From CAWUEZ02 sp963921355 (GTDB taxonomy: Bacteria > Pseudomonadota > Alphaproteobacteria > Thalassobaculales > Thalassobaculaceae), in assembly GCA_963921355.3 (NCBI GenBank), contig OZ001190.1, forward strand, positions 3,100,001 to 3,164,000: DNA of 64,000 nt, written 5' to 3'. Positions 26,875-34,254 of the stretch are shown here, piece by piece. The notes below the pieces were generated by a model. That model saw nothing but the letters and a program-made list of their open reading frames with translations, was not told the origin of the DNA and did not search any database. Numbering within the stretch: the first letter of the stretch is position 1; each line of letters opens with the position of its first letter. Both the position numbers and the translations under genes were made by a program.

Positions 26875-28113
26875 TCACGCCGCTTCGAGCAGCGTCGCGA
26901 GCTTTCTGAACCGCGGTTCGGCGCGCAGGGACGCGAAGTCCGGGTCCCGGCCGAGCAGAGGGCCATTGCGCCAGCCCGTTTCAGCGCATGCCTCCAGGCG
27001 GTCGATGGCGAGACCGACTTCTCCCGCGCGGGCCAGCATGCAGGCGAAGTAGTAGTCCATCGGCTCGGGATGGCGCACCAGGTCTTCCGCCACTTCCAGG
27101 GCCGCGTCGAGGTGTCCAAGTTCGACGAGAGCGCGGGCCTTGCCGCATCGCACGCGGAAGTCTTCCGGGTAGGCGAGTACATGGGTCTCGATCCGTGGGA
27201 TCGCCAACGCGACGTTGCGCTTCATCGCCGCCCCGTCGTTCACACCGCCGCGCATCTTGGCAGCCAGGATCAGCGAGTGGAAATCGTCCGGCTGAAGGCG
27301 CGCCGCCTGCTCCATCATGACCGCTGACAGCGAGAAGTCGCCCCAGTTGAAGCTGGCATGGCCGAGCAGACGATGGGTTTCAGCGGCGTCGGGGCGCAGA
27401 CGGATGGCTTTCTGAAAATGCGTCCGCGAAGCGTGGACCTTGCCGGCCTGGGCGAACGCGATCCCCCGAGCCGCTTGGGCCTCAGGCGAGTATCGGTTGA
27501 TCCGGACCGCCCGTTCGCTCGCCCGGAGCGCTTCCGCGATGCCACTCTGTCCCTGGCCGAAATACAGATCGAGAACGGCCAGAGAACGCGCCAACCCGGC
27601 ATGTGCGGTTGCGGAGTTCGGTTGCCGTCGGGTGAGGTGGGTGAATGCCCGCGCGGCATCCTCCAGGTTCCGGCGGCCGCCGCGTTCGAACCGCTGGGTT
27701 GCGGTCAGCAACAGAGCGTAGTCGTCCAGATCGTGCAGGATCGCGTCGCTCGCCGGCCCTGAGACATCCGGGCCTCGAACGATCGGCGTCACGGGCGCGA
27801 CGACCGACCGCAGCGGCGCCGTCAGCCGGTACCCGTGTTTGTGGACCGTCTCGATGTAGCGCGGGGTTCGTGTGTCGTCGCCCACGGCCCTTCGCAGTTC
27901 CGCAATCGCGTGCGTCAGAACCTCTTCGCCGACGGTCACGTTCGGCCAAACGATATCCAACAGGACGGAACGGGACAGGATGCGGTCCGGTGCGGAGTCG
28001 AGCGCACGGAGAACGGCGATGGCCTTCGGCGAGACGCGCCGCTCTTCCACGCCGCGCGTCAACCGCCGCGTGTCGATATTGACCTGCCAGTCGCCCCACA
28101 GAACCGATTTCAT
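26875..28113 (-). CDS. Winged-helix (OmpR/CadC-type) transcriptional regulator with TPR domain
   Basis: This is a 412-residue protein. Residues ~5-100 are an OmpR-type winged helix (VSPKAIAVLRALDSAPDRIL, LTHAIAELRRAVGDD, RYIETVHKHGYRLTA). Residues ~125-410 are helical TPR-like repeats (ATAHAGLARSLAVLDLYFGQ, SPEAQAARGIAFAQAGK, FQKAIRLRPDAAETHRLLGH). No membrane helix lies between them, unlike CadC, so it is a cytoplasmic regulator. It is divergent from the peroxiredoxin gene with 168 bp between, so control of the redox genes is possible but not shown. Confidence 0.87.
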   Translation of the reverse strand: MKSVLWGDWQVNIDTRRLTRGVEERRVSPKAIAVLRALDSAPDRILSRSVLLDIVWPNVTVGEEVLTHAIAELRRAVGDDTRTPRYIETVHKHGYRLTAPLRSVVAPVTPIVRGPDVSGPASDAILHDLDDYALLLTATQRFERGGRRNLEDAARAFTHLTRRQPNSATAHAGLARSLAVLDLYFGQGQSGIAEALRASERAVRINRYSPEAQAARGIAFAQAGKVHASRTHFQKAIRLRPDAAETHRLLGHASFNWGDFSLSAVMMEQAARLQPDDFHSLILAAKMRGGVNDGAAMKRNVALAIPRIETHVLAYPEDFRVRCGKARALVELGHLDAALEVAEDLVRHPEPMDYYFACMLARAGEVGLAIDRLEACAETGWRNGPLLGRDPDFASLRAEPRFRKLATLLEAA

Positions 28114-28281
28114 GAAATCATTCTGTTTTCTTCAGGTTTCCGCGTCGCCGCGCTCGTACCTACAACGCTGTCGCGGTCGTTGGCGCGCCGAAAAAGGGAA
28201 AAAGGGTTCCCTCTCACGTAAGGGTGATCGGAATCCCCCGCCGTTGGCCGCACGGATCCGCCAGGCAAACGGAGTGCTTCC

Positions 28282-28950
28282 ATGAAACTGACCATCGGTG
28301 ACATCGCCCCGGATTTCTCCGCCGAAACGACGCACGGCCCGATCCGGTTCTATGACTGGCTCGGCACGTCCTGGTGCCTGCTGTTCTCACATCCAAAGGA
28401 CTTCACACCGGTCTGCACGACGGAACTGGGGTATCTCGCCCGGATCAAACCCGAGTTCGACAAGCGGGACGTGAAAGTCATCGGGATCAGCGTGGACGCC
28501 ATCGAAGACCATGTGGCCTGGTCTCGGGACATCGAGGACACCCAGGGCGTCGCACCGAACTACCCGCTGATCGGCGACCCCGATCTGAACATCGCCAAGC
28601 TGTACGGGATGCTGCCGTCGACGGCGGATGGCGGTGCAAAGGGCCGCACGGCCGCGGACAATCAGACGGTGCGGAACGTCTATGTCATCGCCCCCGATCG
28701 CACGATCAAGCTCGTGATCACCTATCCGATGAGTACCGGTCGCAATTTCGATGAGGTGCTTCGGGTGATCGACTCGCTTCAACTGACCGCGGCATTCCAG
28801 GTAGCGACACCCGTGAACTGGAAACAGGGCGAGGACGTCATCATCGTTCCCGCGCTGAATGACGAGGCGGCCAAAGCGAAATTTCCCGACGGATGGCGCG
28901 CGCCGAAACCGTATCTGCGGATCGTTCCGCAGCCGCGATCGGCGGCCTAG
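28282..28950 (+). CDS. 1-Cys peroxiredoxin (Prx6 type)
   Basis: This is a 222-residue peroxiredoxin. The peroxidatic Cys45 lies in HPKDFTPVCTTELGYLA. The Prx6-specific C-terminal extension is present (TPVNWKQGEDVIIVPALND, FPDGWRAPKPYLRIVPQP). No resolving Cys is apparent. It reduces hydrogen peroxide and organic or lipid peroxides. It is followed on the same strand by a persulfide-dioxygenase-like gene and a GST, both thiol-linked, which suggests a thiol/peroxide detoxification group. The start is ATG 28282, MKLTIGDIAPDF. Confidence 0.93.
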   Translation: MKLTIGDIAPDFSAETTHGPIRFYDWLGTSWCLLFSHPKDFTPVCTTELGYLARIKPEFDKRDVKVIGISVDAIEDHVAWSRDIEDTQGVAPNYPLIGDPDLNIAKLYGMLPSTADGGAKGRTAADNQTVRNVYVIAPDRTIKLVITYPMSTGRNFDEVLRVIDSLQLTAAFQVATPVNWKQGEDVIIVPALNDEAAKAKFPDGWRAPKPYLRIVPQPRSAA

Positions 28951-29063
28951 GCCGGCATTTCATTGTTCTTGCGGGGCCGTCGATCCGAAGGGGCGCGGTC
29001 CTGCGAGAGCCCGATATCGCGCAGTAGGGCGCGAGCCCGATTTCCACCAGAGGGTGTCTCACC

Positions 29064-29768
29064 ATGATCTTCCGCCAGTTCTTTGACCCGGTCTCGTCTA
29101 CCTACAGTTATCTGATCGCCCGTCGACATGGCGGCGAGGCCCTGATCATCGATCCGGTGCTGGAGCACGTGTCCGATTACCTGTCGGTCCTCGAGACGCT
29201 CGACCTGAAACTCGTCAAGGCCGTCGACACCCATTTGCATGCGGATCATGTGACGGCTCTCGGGGCGCTGAGCGATCGCACCGATTGTCTGACGGTCATG
29301 GGCGCGGAAACACCGGCGGAGTTGGTGGCCCTGCGGATCCGCGACGGTGAGCGCCTCAGCGTTGACGGGCTCGCGCTGACCGCGATGCACACGCCGGGGC
29401 ACACACCGGATTCCTACAGTTTTCGGTTGGCGGACCGAGTGATCACCGGAGACACGCTGCTGATCGGCGGGACCGGTCGCACCGACTTCCAGGGCGGCGA
29501 CCCTGTGGCTCAGTGCGAGTCCCTGTTCGGCCGGTTGCTGGCGCTGGACGATCGCACGATGGTGTTCCCGGGGCACGACTACAAGGGCCGCAGCTTCAGC
29601 ACCATCGCCGAGGAGAAGGCCTGTAACCCCCGCCTGCGCGTGACGTCGGTCGCCCAGTATGTCGACATCATGAACGCCCTGGACCTGCCATCGCCCAAGC
29701 AGATGGATGTCGCGGTCCCGGCGAACCTGTGCCTCGGCCGATCGGTCGTCGCCGGAGCGGCGTCGTGA
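29064..29768 (+). CDS. MBL-fold persulfide dioxygenase-like protein (ETHE1/BLH type)
   Basis: This is a 234-residue protein. Metal motif THLHADH, then MHTPGHTPDSYSF, ITGDTLLIGGTGRTDFQGG and VFPGHDYKGRSFSTIAEEK. These are the ETHE1-type signatures: a mononuclear iron site and the GRTDFQ loop. The enzyme would oxidise glutathione persulfide to sulfite. The start ATG 29064 gives MIFRQFFDPVSSTYSYLIA, which is the standard N-terminus. Its TGA overlaps the GTG of the following GST (GTGA), so the two are coupled. Confidence 0.92.
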   Translation: MIFRQFFDPVSSTYSYLIARRHGGEALIIDPVLEHVSDYLSVLETLDLKLVKAVDTHLHADHVTALGALSDRTDCLTVMGAETPAELVALRIRDGERLSVDGLALTAMHTPGHTPDSYSFRLADRVITGDTLLIGGTGRTDFQGGDPVAQCESLFGRLLALDDRTMVFPGHDYKGRSFSTIAEEKACNPRLRVTSVAQYVDIMNALDLPSPKQMDVAVPANLCLGRSVVAGAAS

Positions 29769-30409
29769 AGCTGTGCTACATGGCGCAATCGCCCTGCGCC
29801 CGGAAGGCGCTGGTGTGCGCGGCGGAAATGGGGATCGCCGATCAGCTGACCGTGGTCGAGGTCGAGACGTCACCGATCCATCCGTCGCCCTGGCCGACCG
29901 AGTGGAACCCCCACGCAAACGTGCCGGTCCTGGTCTGCGACGATGGCCTCACGCTGTACGACGCCGACGTTATCTGCAGCTATCTGGCGGACCTGTCGGG
30001 TGATCGCACGGTCCTGCCGCGCGCCCGTGGTGCCCGGTGGCGCGCCCTCGGCCTGAACGCCCTCGCCGCCGGGATCGCCGATGCCGCCATCGCCATCCGC
30101 CAGGAAGAGACGCGACCGATGATGCTCTATTGGCGGGACTGGGTGCTGGCGCAGTCGGCGAAGATGGTGCGCGCCTTCGACGTCCTGGAGCGCGATGACG
30201 CCTTCTTCGACGAGCCGTTGTCGATTGGCCAGATCGCCGTTGCCACCAGTCTTGAGTGGTGTGACTACCGGCAGATCACGCCGGATTTCCGTGAGGGTCG
30301 TTCGCGTCTGGCAGCGTGGTTCGCGGCCTTCCGAGCACGGCCGTCCATGCGTCGGCTGCCGCCGGAACGGCTGTCGGGAGCGAGACCGGTGCTGGCGGAA
30401 CCGGCCTGA
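29765..30409 (+). CDS. Glutathione S-transferase family protein
   Basis: This is a 214-residue GST. The N-terminal thioredoxin-like domain has KLCYMAQSPCARKALVCAAE with the Ser/Cys active site, the cis-Pro in NPHANVPVLVCDDG and LYDADVICSYLADL. The C-terminal helical domain ends FRARPSMRRLPPE. GTG 29765 overlaps the persulfide-dioxygenase stop by four bases and matches the family start; open frame upstream of it has no homology. Coupling suggests that it supplies or removes glutathione adducts in the same pathway. Confidence 0.9.
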   Translation: MKLCYMAQSPCARKALVCAAEMGIADQLTVVEVETSPIHPSPWPTEWNPHANVPVLVCDDGLTLYDADVICSYLADLSGDRTVLPRARGARWRALGLNALAAGIADAAIAIRQEETRPMMLYWRDWVLAQSAKMVRAFDVLERDDAFFDEPLSIGQIAVATSLEWCDYRQITPDFREGRSRLAAWFAAFRARPSMRRLPPERLSGARPVLAEPA

Positions 30410-30421
30410 GCCGGTCGCGCC

Positions 30422-31342
30422 TCAGCTGTCGCTGACCGGCACCGGAGCGCGCGCACCGCCGCGCGAGACCAGGACGATCCCCAGCGCGATCAGGCCGGCA
30501 CCCAGCCACAAGCCTTCCGGCGGGCTCTCTCCCAGGAGGAACACGGCGACGGGTACGCCGACGATGGCTCCGACCGAGCCAAGCAGGCTGAGCAGAACCG
30601 GCCCGCCCGCTTTCTGCAGGACGAAGAGCACCAGGAACTGGGCGGTGAAGACTCCGGCTTGAATTGCGATCAGGCCGAGCGGCCAGGGCCGGTCAATCGG
30701 AACGGACAAGGAGAACCCGGGCAGCAGACCGGTGAACAGCAGCATGACGGTCGCCGCGACCATCATGCCGAGAGCCAGGGCCTCGGCCGTCAGGCCCACC
30801 GGCCAGCGGCGGGTGCGATAGAGATTGCCGATCGCCAGGAGAACCGGCCCCATAAGCGTCAGGGCCACCCAGAAAACAGATGCGTCGGGTGCCGCCAGTT
30901 TCTCTGCGGCCAGAACCCCGGCGCCGGTGAGGGCCGCGAGCACGCCGGCGGCGCGGATCGCCTGAAACCGCTCCATGCCCAGCGCCAGTGCCCCGGCATA
31001 GGTGAGAAGGGGTGGGAGGGTGATCGTCAGCACGACGAACCCGACGCCCACATGTTCGACGGCCGAGAAGAAAATCAGGGTGGAGCCGGCGACCGTCACA
31101 AAGGCGGAGACCGTGAAGTACTCGAAGGTTCGTCGGTTGAGAGGCGGCAGCAACCCGCGGGCACCCGCAATGGCGAGCAGGACGCCCGCGGCACCGGCGA
31201 TGGACCACGCCAGATAGGAGAGCGGTGTCAGGCCGAGATTGCCGGCGACCTTTGCAAGATTGGTCGACAGGCCGAGGCAGCTTCCGGTGACGGCGAGGCT
31301 GACCAGGGCGACCGGGAGATTGCGCGTTTGCGGGTGGGGCAT
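30422..31342 (-). CDS. EamA/DMT superfamily transporter
   Basis: This 306-residue protein has ten predicted membrane helices in two EamA halves (AVTGSCLGLSTNLAKVAGNL, FVTVAGSTLIFFSAVEHVGV, and LIAIQAGVFTAQFLVLFVLQ, VGAIVGVPVAVFLLGE). ATG 31342 begins MPHPQTRNLPVALVSL; the open frame further upstream crosses the MarR operator and is not coding. It is divergent from the marR gene and is almost certainly its target. The substrate may be a metabolite or drug exported by this drug/metabolite-transporter family. Confidence 0.9.
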   Translation of the reverse strand: MPHPQTRNLPVALVSLAVTGSCLGLSTNLAKVAGNLGLTPLSYLAWSIAGAAGVLLAIAGARGLLPPLNRRTFEYFTVSAFVTVAGSTLIFFSAVEHVGVGFVVLTITLPPLLTYAGALALGMERFQAIRAAGVLAALTGAGVLAAEKLAAPDASVFWVALTLMGPVLLAIGNLYRTRRWPVGLTAEALALGMMVAATVMLLFTGLLPGFSLSVPIDRPWPLGLIAIQAGVFTAQFLVLFVLQKAGGPVLLSLLGSVGAIVGVPVAVFLLGESPPEGLWLGAGLIALGIVLVSRGGARAPVPVSDS

Positions 31343-31414
31343 GACGACCTTGCGCGGACGTGAGGGCAGAGGCTGCGGCGCCGAGAGAGCGTGACACCGC
31401 ACACATGGGAGTAT

Positions 31415-31449
31415 ATATTTCGATGTCAAATAATTTGATATCGAAATAT
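31415..31449. promoter_or_regulatory. Near-perfect 35-bp palindrome, probable MarR operator
   Basis: The arms ATATTTCGATgTCAAAT and ATTTGAtATCGAAATAT are complementary except for one mismatch and the central base. It is very AT-rich in a GC-rich region. It lies between the divergent EamA and marR genes, 19 bp before the marR start. This is the usual place and size for an operator bound by MarR-family dimers, which here would repress both genes. Confidence 0.8.
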
Positions 31450-31468
31450 TAAAGAGGCCTGGAATCCT

Positions 31469-31954
31469 ATGCAGGGAGCCGAACTCGACTCCATTCTTCG
31501 GCAATGGGCCCGCGAGCGTCCGGATCTCGATACCGCCTGCATGGCGGTCTGTGGGGCGATCTGGCGCGCCGGCCGGCGGCTGAGCGACGGGCTAAAGGTG
31601 AACCTCGAGCGCTATGGTCTGGACTTCGCAGCCCTGGATGTCCTGCTGACCCTGAGACGCCAGGGCCCGGACCGCGCCCTGTCTCCTTCGGAAATGGCGG
31701 CGGAGATGATGCTCTCCAATTCGGCCATGACGGCGCGCCTCGATCGCCTCGAGAAGCAGGGTCTGATCGAGCGCCGTCGCGACGATCGGGATCGCCGGAG
31801 CCAAAGGATCTCGCTGACGCATGCCGGTTTCGGCCTGGCGGACGAAGTCGTCGTCGGTCACGTGGCGGCGGAGGATGCGATGCTGGCCCGCTTGACGCGG
31901 GTTGAGCGCGGACAGCTTTCGGAGCTGTTGGCGAAGGTCGCCGCCGTGGAGTGA
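31469..31954 (+). CDS. MarR family transcriptional regulator
   Basis: This 161-residue protein has the MarR winged helix: LSPSEMAAEMMLSNSAMTARL followed by the wing IERRRDDRDRRSQRISLTHAG. Flanking helices mediate dimerisation. AAAGAGG lies upstream of ATG 31469. The 35-bp palindrome in the divergent region is the likely binding site, and the EamA transporter the likely partner, giving an effector-induced efflux pair. Confidence 0.9.
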   Translation: MQGAELDSILRQWARERPDLDTACMAVCGAIWRAGRRLSDGLKVNLERYGLDFAALDVLLTLRRQGPDRALSPSEMAAEMMLSNSAMTARLDRLEKQGLIERRRDDRDRRSQRISLTHAGFGLADEVVVGHVAAEDAMLARLTRVERGQLSELLAKVAAVE

Positions 31955-32026
31955 TGCTCCGCCAGGCGCCATCCTGCGGGATGGCGGCCGGCGGGCTGAG
32001 GCGAGGGGCGTGAGGGCCTCACCGAC

Positions 32027-32353
32027 TCAAGCAGATGGCGGGACGAAGGCCGGGGCGACGATCAATGTCGACGCCGCCGGATCGGTCAGTTTCAGACGGG
32101 CCTCTTTCAAGGGCTGATACTCGGTATCGGCGTACCAGTTCTGCTGCGCTTCGGCGGAAGGGAATCTCAGAACCACGGTCAGGTTCCTGTCGTAGTCACC
32201 TTCCAGGACGGAAACCGACGGTGTCCCTGCCAGAACCTCGACGCCGTGGCGCTGATTGATGGGTTGCAGCGGCGCCGCATAACGCTCGAAGAACCCTTCC
32301 ATGTCGGTGACGCGGAGCTGGGCAAGCAGATAGACGGGGGCGGTCTCGGACAT
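32027..32353 (-). CDS. DUF1330 family protein
   Basis: This is a 108-residue protein with the DUF1330 dimeric alpha/beta-barrel pattern: VYLLAQLRVTDMEGFFERY, VEVLAGTPSVSVLEGDYD, LTVVLRFPSAEAQQNWYAD and EYQPLKEARLK. GGAGAGAC precedes ATG 32353. The function of DUF1330 proteins is unknown; the fold resembles NIPSNAP/antibiotic-monooxygenase domains. It is divergent from a LysR gene, with a LysR-type palindrome between them. Confidence 0.88.
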   Translation of the reverse strand: MSETAPVYLLAQLRVTDMEGFFERYAAPLQPINQRHGVEVLAGTPSVSVLEGDYDRNLTVVLRFPSAEAQQNWYADTEYQPLKEARLKLTDPAASTLIVAPAFVPPSA

Positions 32354-32458
32354 CGATGTCTCTCCAAAACTGAACGGTCTCAGGGCCGCTGGACCAGCGG
32401 CCTCTGTGGATCTTGGGTTTGCTTCTCCGCTTGTCATTCGGCTCTTGGTCAAACATTG

Positions 32459-32474
32459 TTTGCACCAGTGCAAA
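32459..32474. promoter_or_regulatory. TTTGCAC-N2-GTGCAAA palindrome, probable LysR operator
   Basis: This is a perfect inverted repeat with 7-bp arms and a 2-bp centre (CA). It lies 16 bp before the LysR start and 105 bp before the divergent DUF1330 gene. The position fits an autoregulatory LysR recognition site. Confidence 0.65.
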
Positions 32475-32490
32475 TAGAGGGCGGCCGGAA

Positions 32491-33381
32491 ATGAACTGGC
32501 AGGACCTGCAGATTCTCCTGATGTTCCAGCGACACGAGACCCTCGCCAAATCAGCGGCGGCGCTCGGTGTGGACCTCAGCACTGTATCCCGGCGCTTGCG
32601 GGCTCTCGAGGCGGATCTCGCCGCCCCGTTACTGGAAAACGTTGGCGGCAAGCTCGCCCTGACCGCGCTTGGCGAGGAGGCGGCGCGGGCCGCGGAAGCG
32701 ATGGATTCGGAATCCAATGCCCTGCGCCGGCTGCTGCAAGGCCGCGAGGCGGTCCTTTCCGGCACTCTGCGGGTTGCTCTCCTGGACGTGTTCGTGCGGT
32801 TCCACGCCGATCTGCTGGAATCCTTCGGAGCGGCCTTTCCGGACGTCCAGCTCGAGCTCTACTCCGCCACGCCGCGCGCCCACAACCTGACCCGCCGTGA
32901 AGCGGATGTGGCGGTGCGGGCGTCGCGTCAGCCTGACGAGACGCTGGTCGGTCGCAAGGCCCTGCGCATTGAGTATGCGGTCTATGCCGCTCGCCCCCTG
33001 GTCGAGCGCTGCGGACGCGGGTGGTCGGCGCTTCCCTGGGTGGGCTACGACGCGACGGCGAACGCCACCGTGACGGATGCCTGGATGCGCCGTCACGACC
33101 TCGTTGACGGCGTCCGTGCGCGTGTCGATACGCCGGCGGCCCTGTTCCACGCGGTGGAGGCCGGAGTCGGAGCGGCCCCGCTCGCAGTTCCGTATGCCCG
33201 GCGCTGCCCGGACCTGGTGGAGCTCAGCGACCCGCTGCCCGGGTTCGGTACGGACCTGTGGCTTCTGACCCATCGGGATCTGCGCCGCAATGGCCGCGTC
33301 CGGGCCTTTCTCGACCACATGTATGCCGGTTTGGCAGAATGGCGGCGGGCGGCGAACGAACCGTCCCGATCCGGGCTGTAG
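32491..33381 (+). CDS. LysR-type transcriptional regulator
   Basis: This 296-residue protein begins MNWQDLQILLMFQRHETLAK, with the winged helix continuing ALGVDLSTVSRRLRALEADL and KLALTALGEEAARAA. The effector domain follows (LRVALLDVFVRFHADLLESF). The helix-turn-helix sequence is close to the 'LysR, AdmX/YafC-like' type that begins with W-x-D. ATG 32491 was chosen because earlier codons cross the palindrome. It probably regulates the divergent DUF1330 gene. Confidence 0.9.
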   Translation: MNWQDLQILLMFQRHETLAKSAAALGVDLSTVSRRLRALEADLAAPLLENVGGKLALTALGEEAARAAEAMDSESNALRRLLQGREAVLSGTLRVALLDVFVRFHADLLESFGAAFPDVQLELYSATPRAHNLTRREADVAVRASRQPDETLVGRKALRIEYAVYAARPLVERCGRGWSALPWVGYDATANATVTDAWMRRHDLVDGVRARVDTPAALFHAVEAGVGAAPLAVPYARRCPDLVELSDPLPGFGTDLWLLTHRDLRRNGRVRAFLDHMYAGLAEWRRAANEPSRSGL

Positions 33382-33429
33382 CCGGTCGACGGACAGCGGC
33401 GTGACCAGGGTACCAAGGGGAGGAGATCG

Positions 33430-34233
33430 ATGACGCGACTGGATGGACGCACGGCGCTGATATCGGGCGCCGCCAAGGGGATCGGCGCGCAGACGGCCCG
33501 CCGCCTGGCGGAGGCCGGGGCAAAGGTCTTCATCGGCGACCTACTGGAGCAACAGGGGCGTGACGTCGCCACTGAAATCGAAGATACGGGCGGAAGCGCC
33601 GCATTCGTGCGGCTGGACGTGGCCGACCCGGCGAGTTGGGAGGCTGCCGTTGCCGCGGCCGTCGAGCGGATCGGACGCCTTGATGTCCTGGTGAACAATG
33701 CCGGTGTCTTCATCGGCCGGACCATCGAGGAAGTCTCTTTTGAAGCTTGGCAGCAACTGGTCGACGTCAACCTGACCGGGACGTTTCTCGGAACCCGACA
33801 CGCCGCGGCGGCGCTGCGCGAGGCCGGCAAGTGGACGCCGCATGGCAGCGCGATCGTCAATCTCTCCTCGATCGCCGGTCTGGTCGGCTCGCAGGTCGAC
33901 CCGCTCTATTCCATGACCAAGGGTGGCGTGACGACCTTTACCAAATCGATGGCCCTGTATTTCGGCCGGCGCGGGGATCGCATCCGGGTGAATCAGGTCC
34001 ATCCGGGTGTGATTGAAACGGACATGGGCGAGCAGACCTATGCCGCCCGGGCGGCCGCCATGGGGACCAACGATATCGAGCAGGCCAAGGGCGTGTCGCT
34101 CTCAATCCATCCGATCGGCCGCCATGGGACGCCCGACGATATCGCCAAGACCATCGTGTTCCTGGCCTCCGACGACGCCGGGTTCATGACCGGTTCGAGC
34201 CTTGTGGTCGATGGCGGGCTGACCGCCCAGTGA
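33430..34233 (+). CDS. Short-chain dehydrogenase/reductase
   Basis: This is a 267-residue classical SDR: LISGAAKGIGAQTARRL, DVLVNNAGVFIG, catalytic Ser in IVNLSSIAGLVG, Tyr/Lys in LYSMTKGGVTTF, and the C-terminal TGSSLVVDGGLTAQ. A GGGGAGGAG site directly precedes ATG 33430. It is 48 bp after the LysR gene on the same strand, so it may be cotranscribed with it. The substrate is unknown. Confidence 0.92.
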   Translation: MTRLDGRTALISGAAKGIGAQTARRLAEAGAKVFIGDLLEQQGRDVATEIEDTGGSAAFVRLDVADPASWEAAVAAAVERIGRLDVLVNNAGVFIGRTIEEVSFEAWQQLVDVNLTGTFLGTRHAAAALREAGKWTPHGSAIVNLSSIAGLVGSQVDPLYSMTKGGVTTFTKSMALYFGRRGDRIRVNQVHPGVIETDMGEQTYAARAAAMGTNDIEQAKGVSLSIHPIGRHGTPDDIAKTIVFLASDDAGFMTGSSLVVDGGLTAQ

Positions 34234-34254
34234 CTCCAGTTCCGCCGGGCCGGC

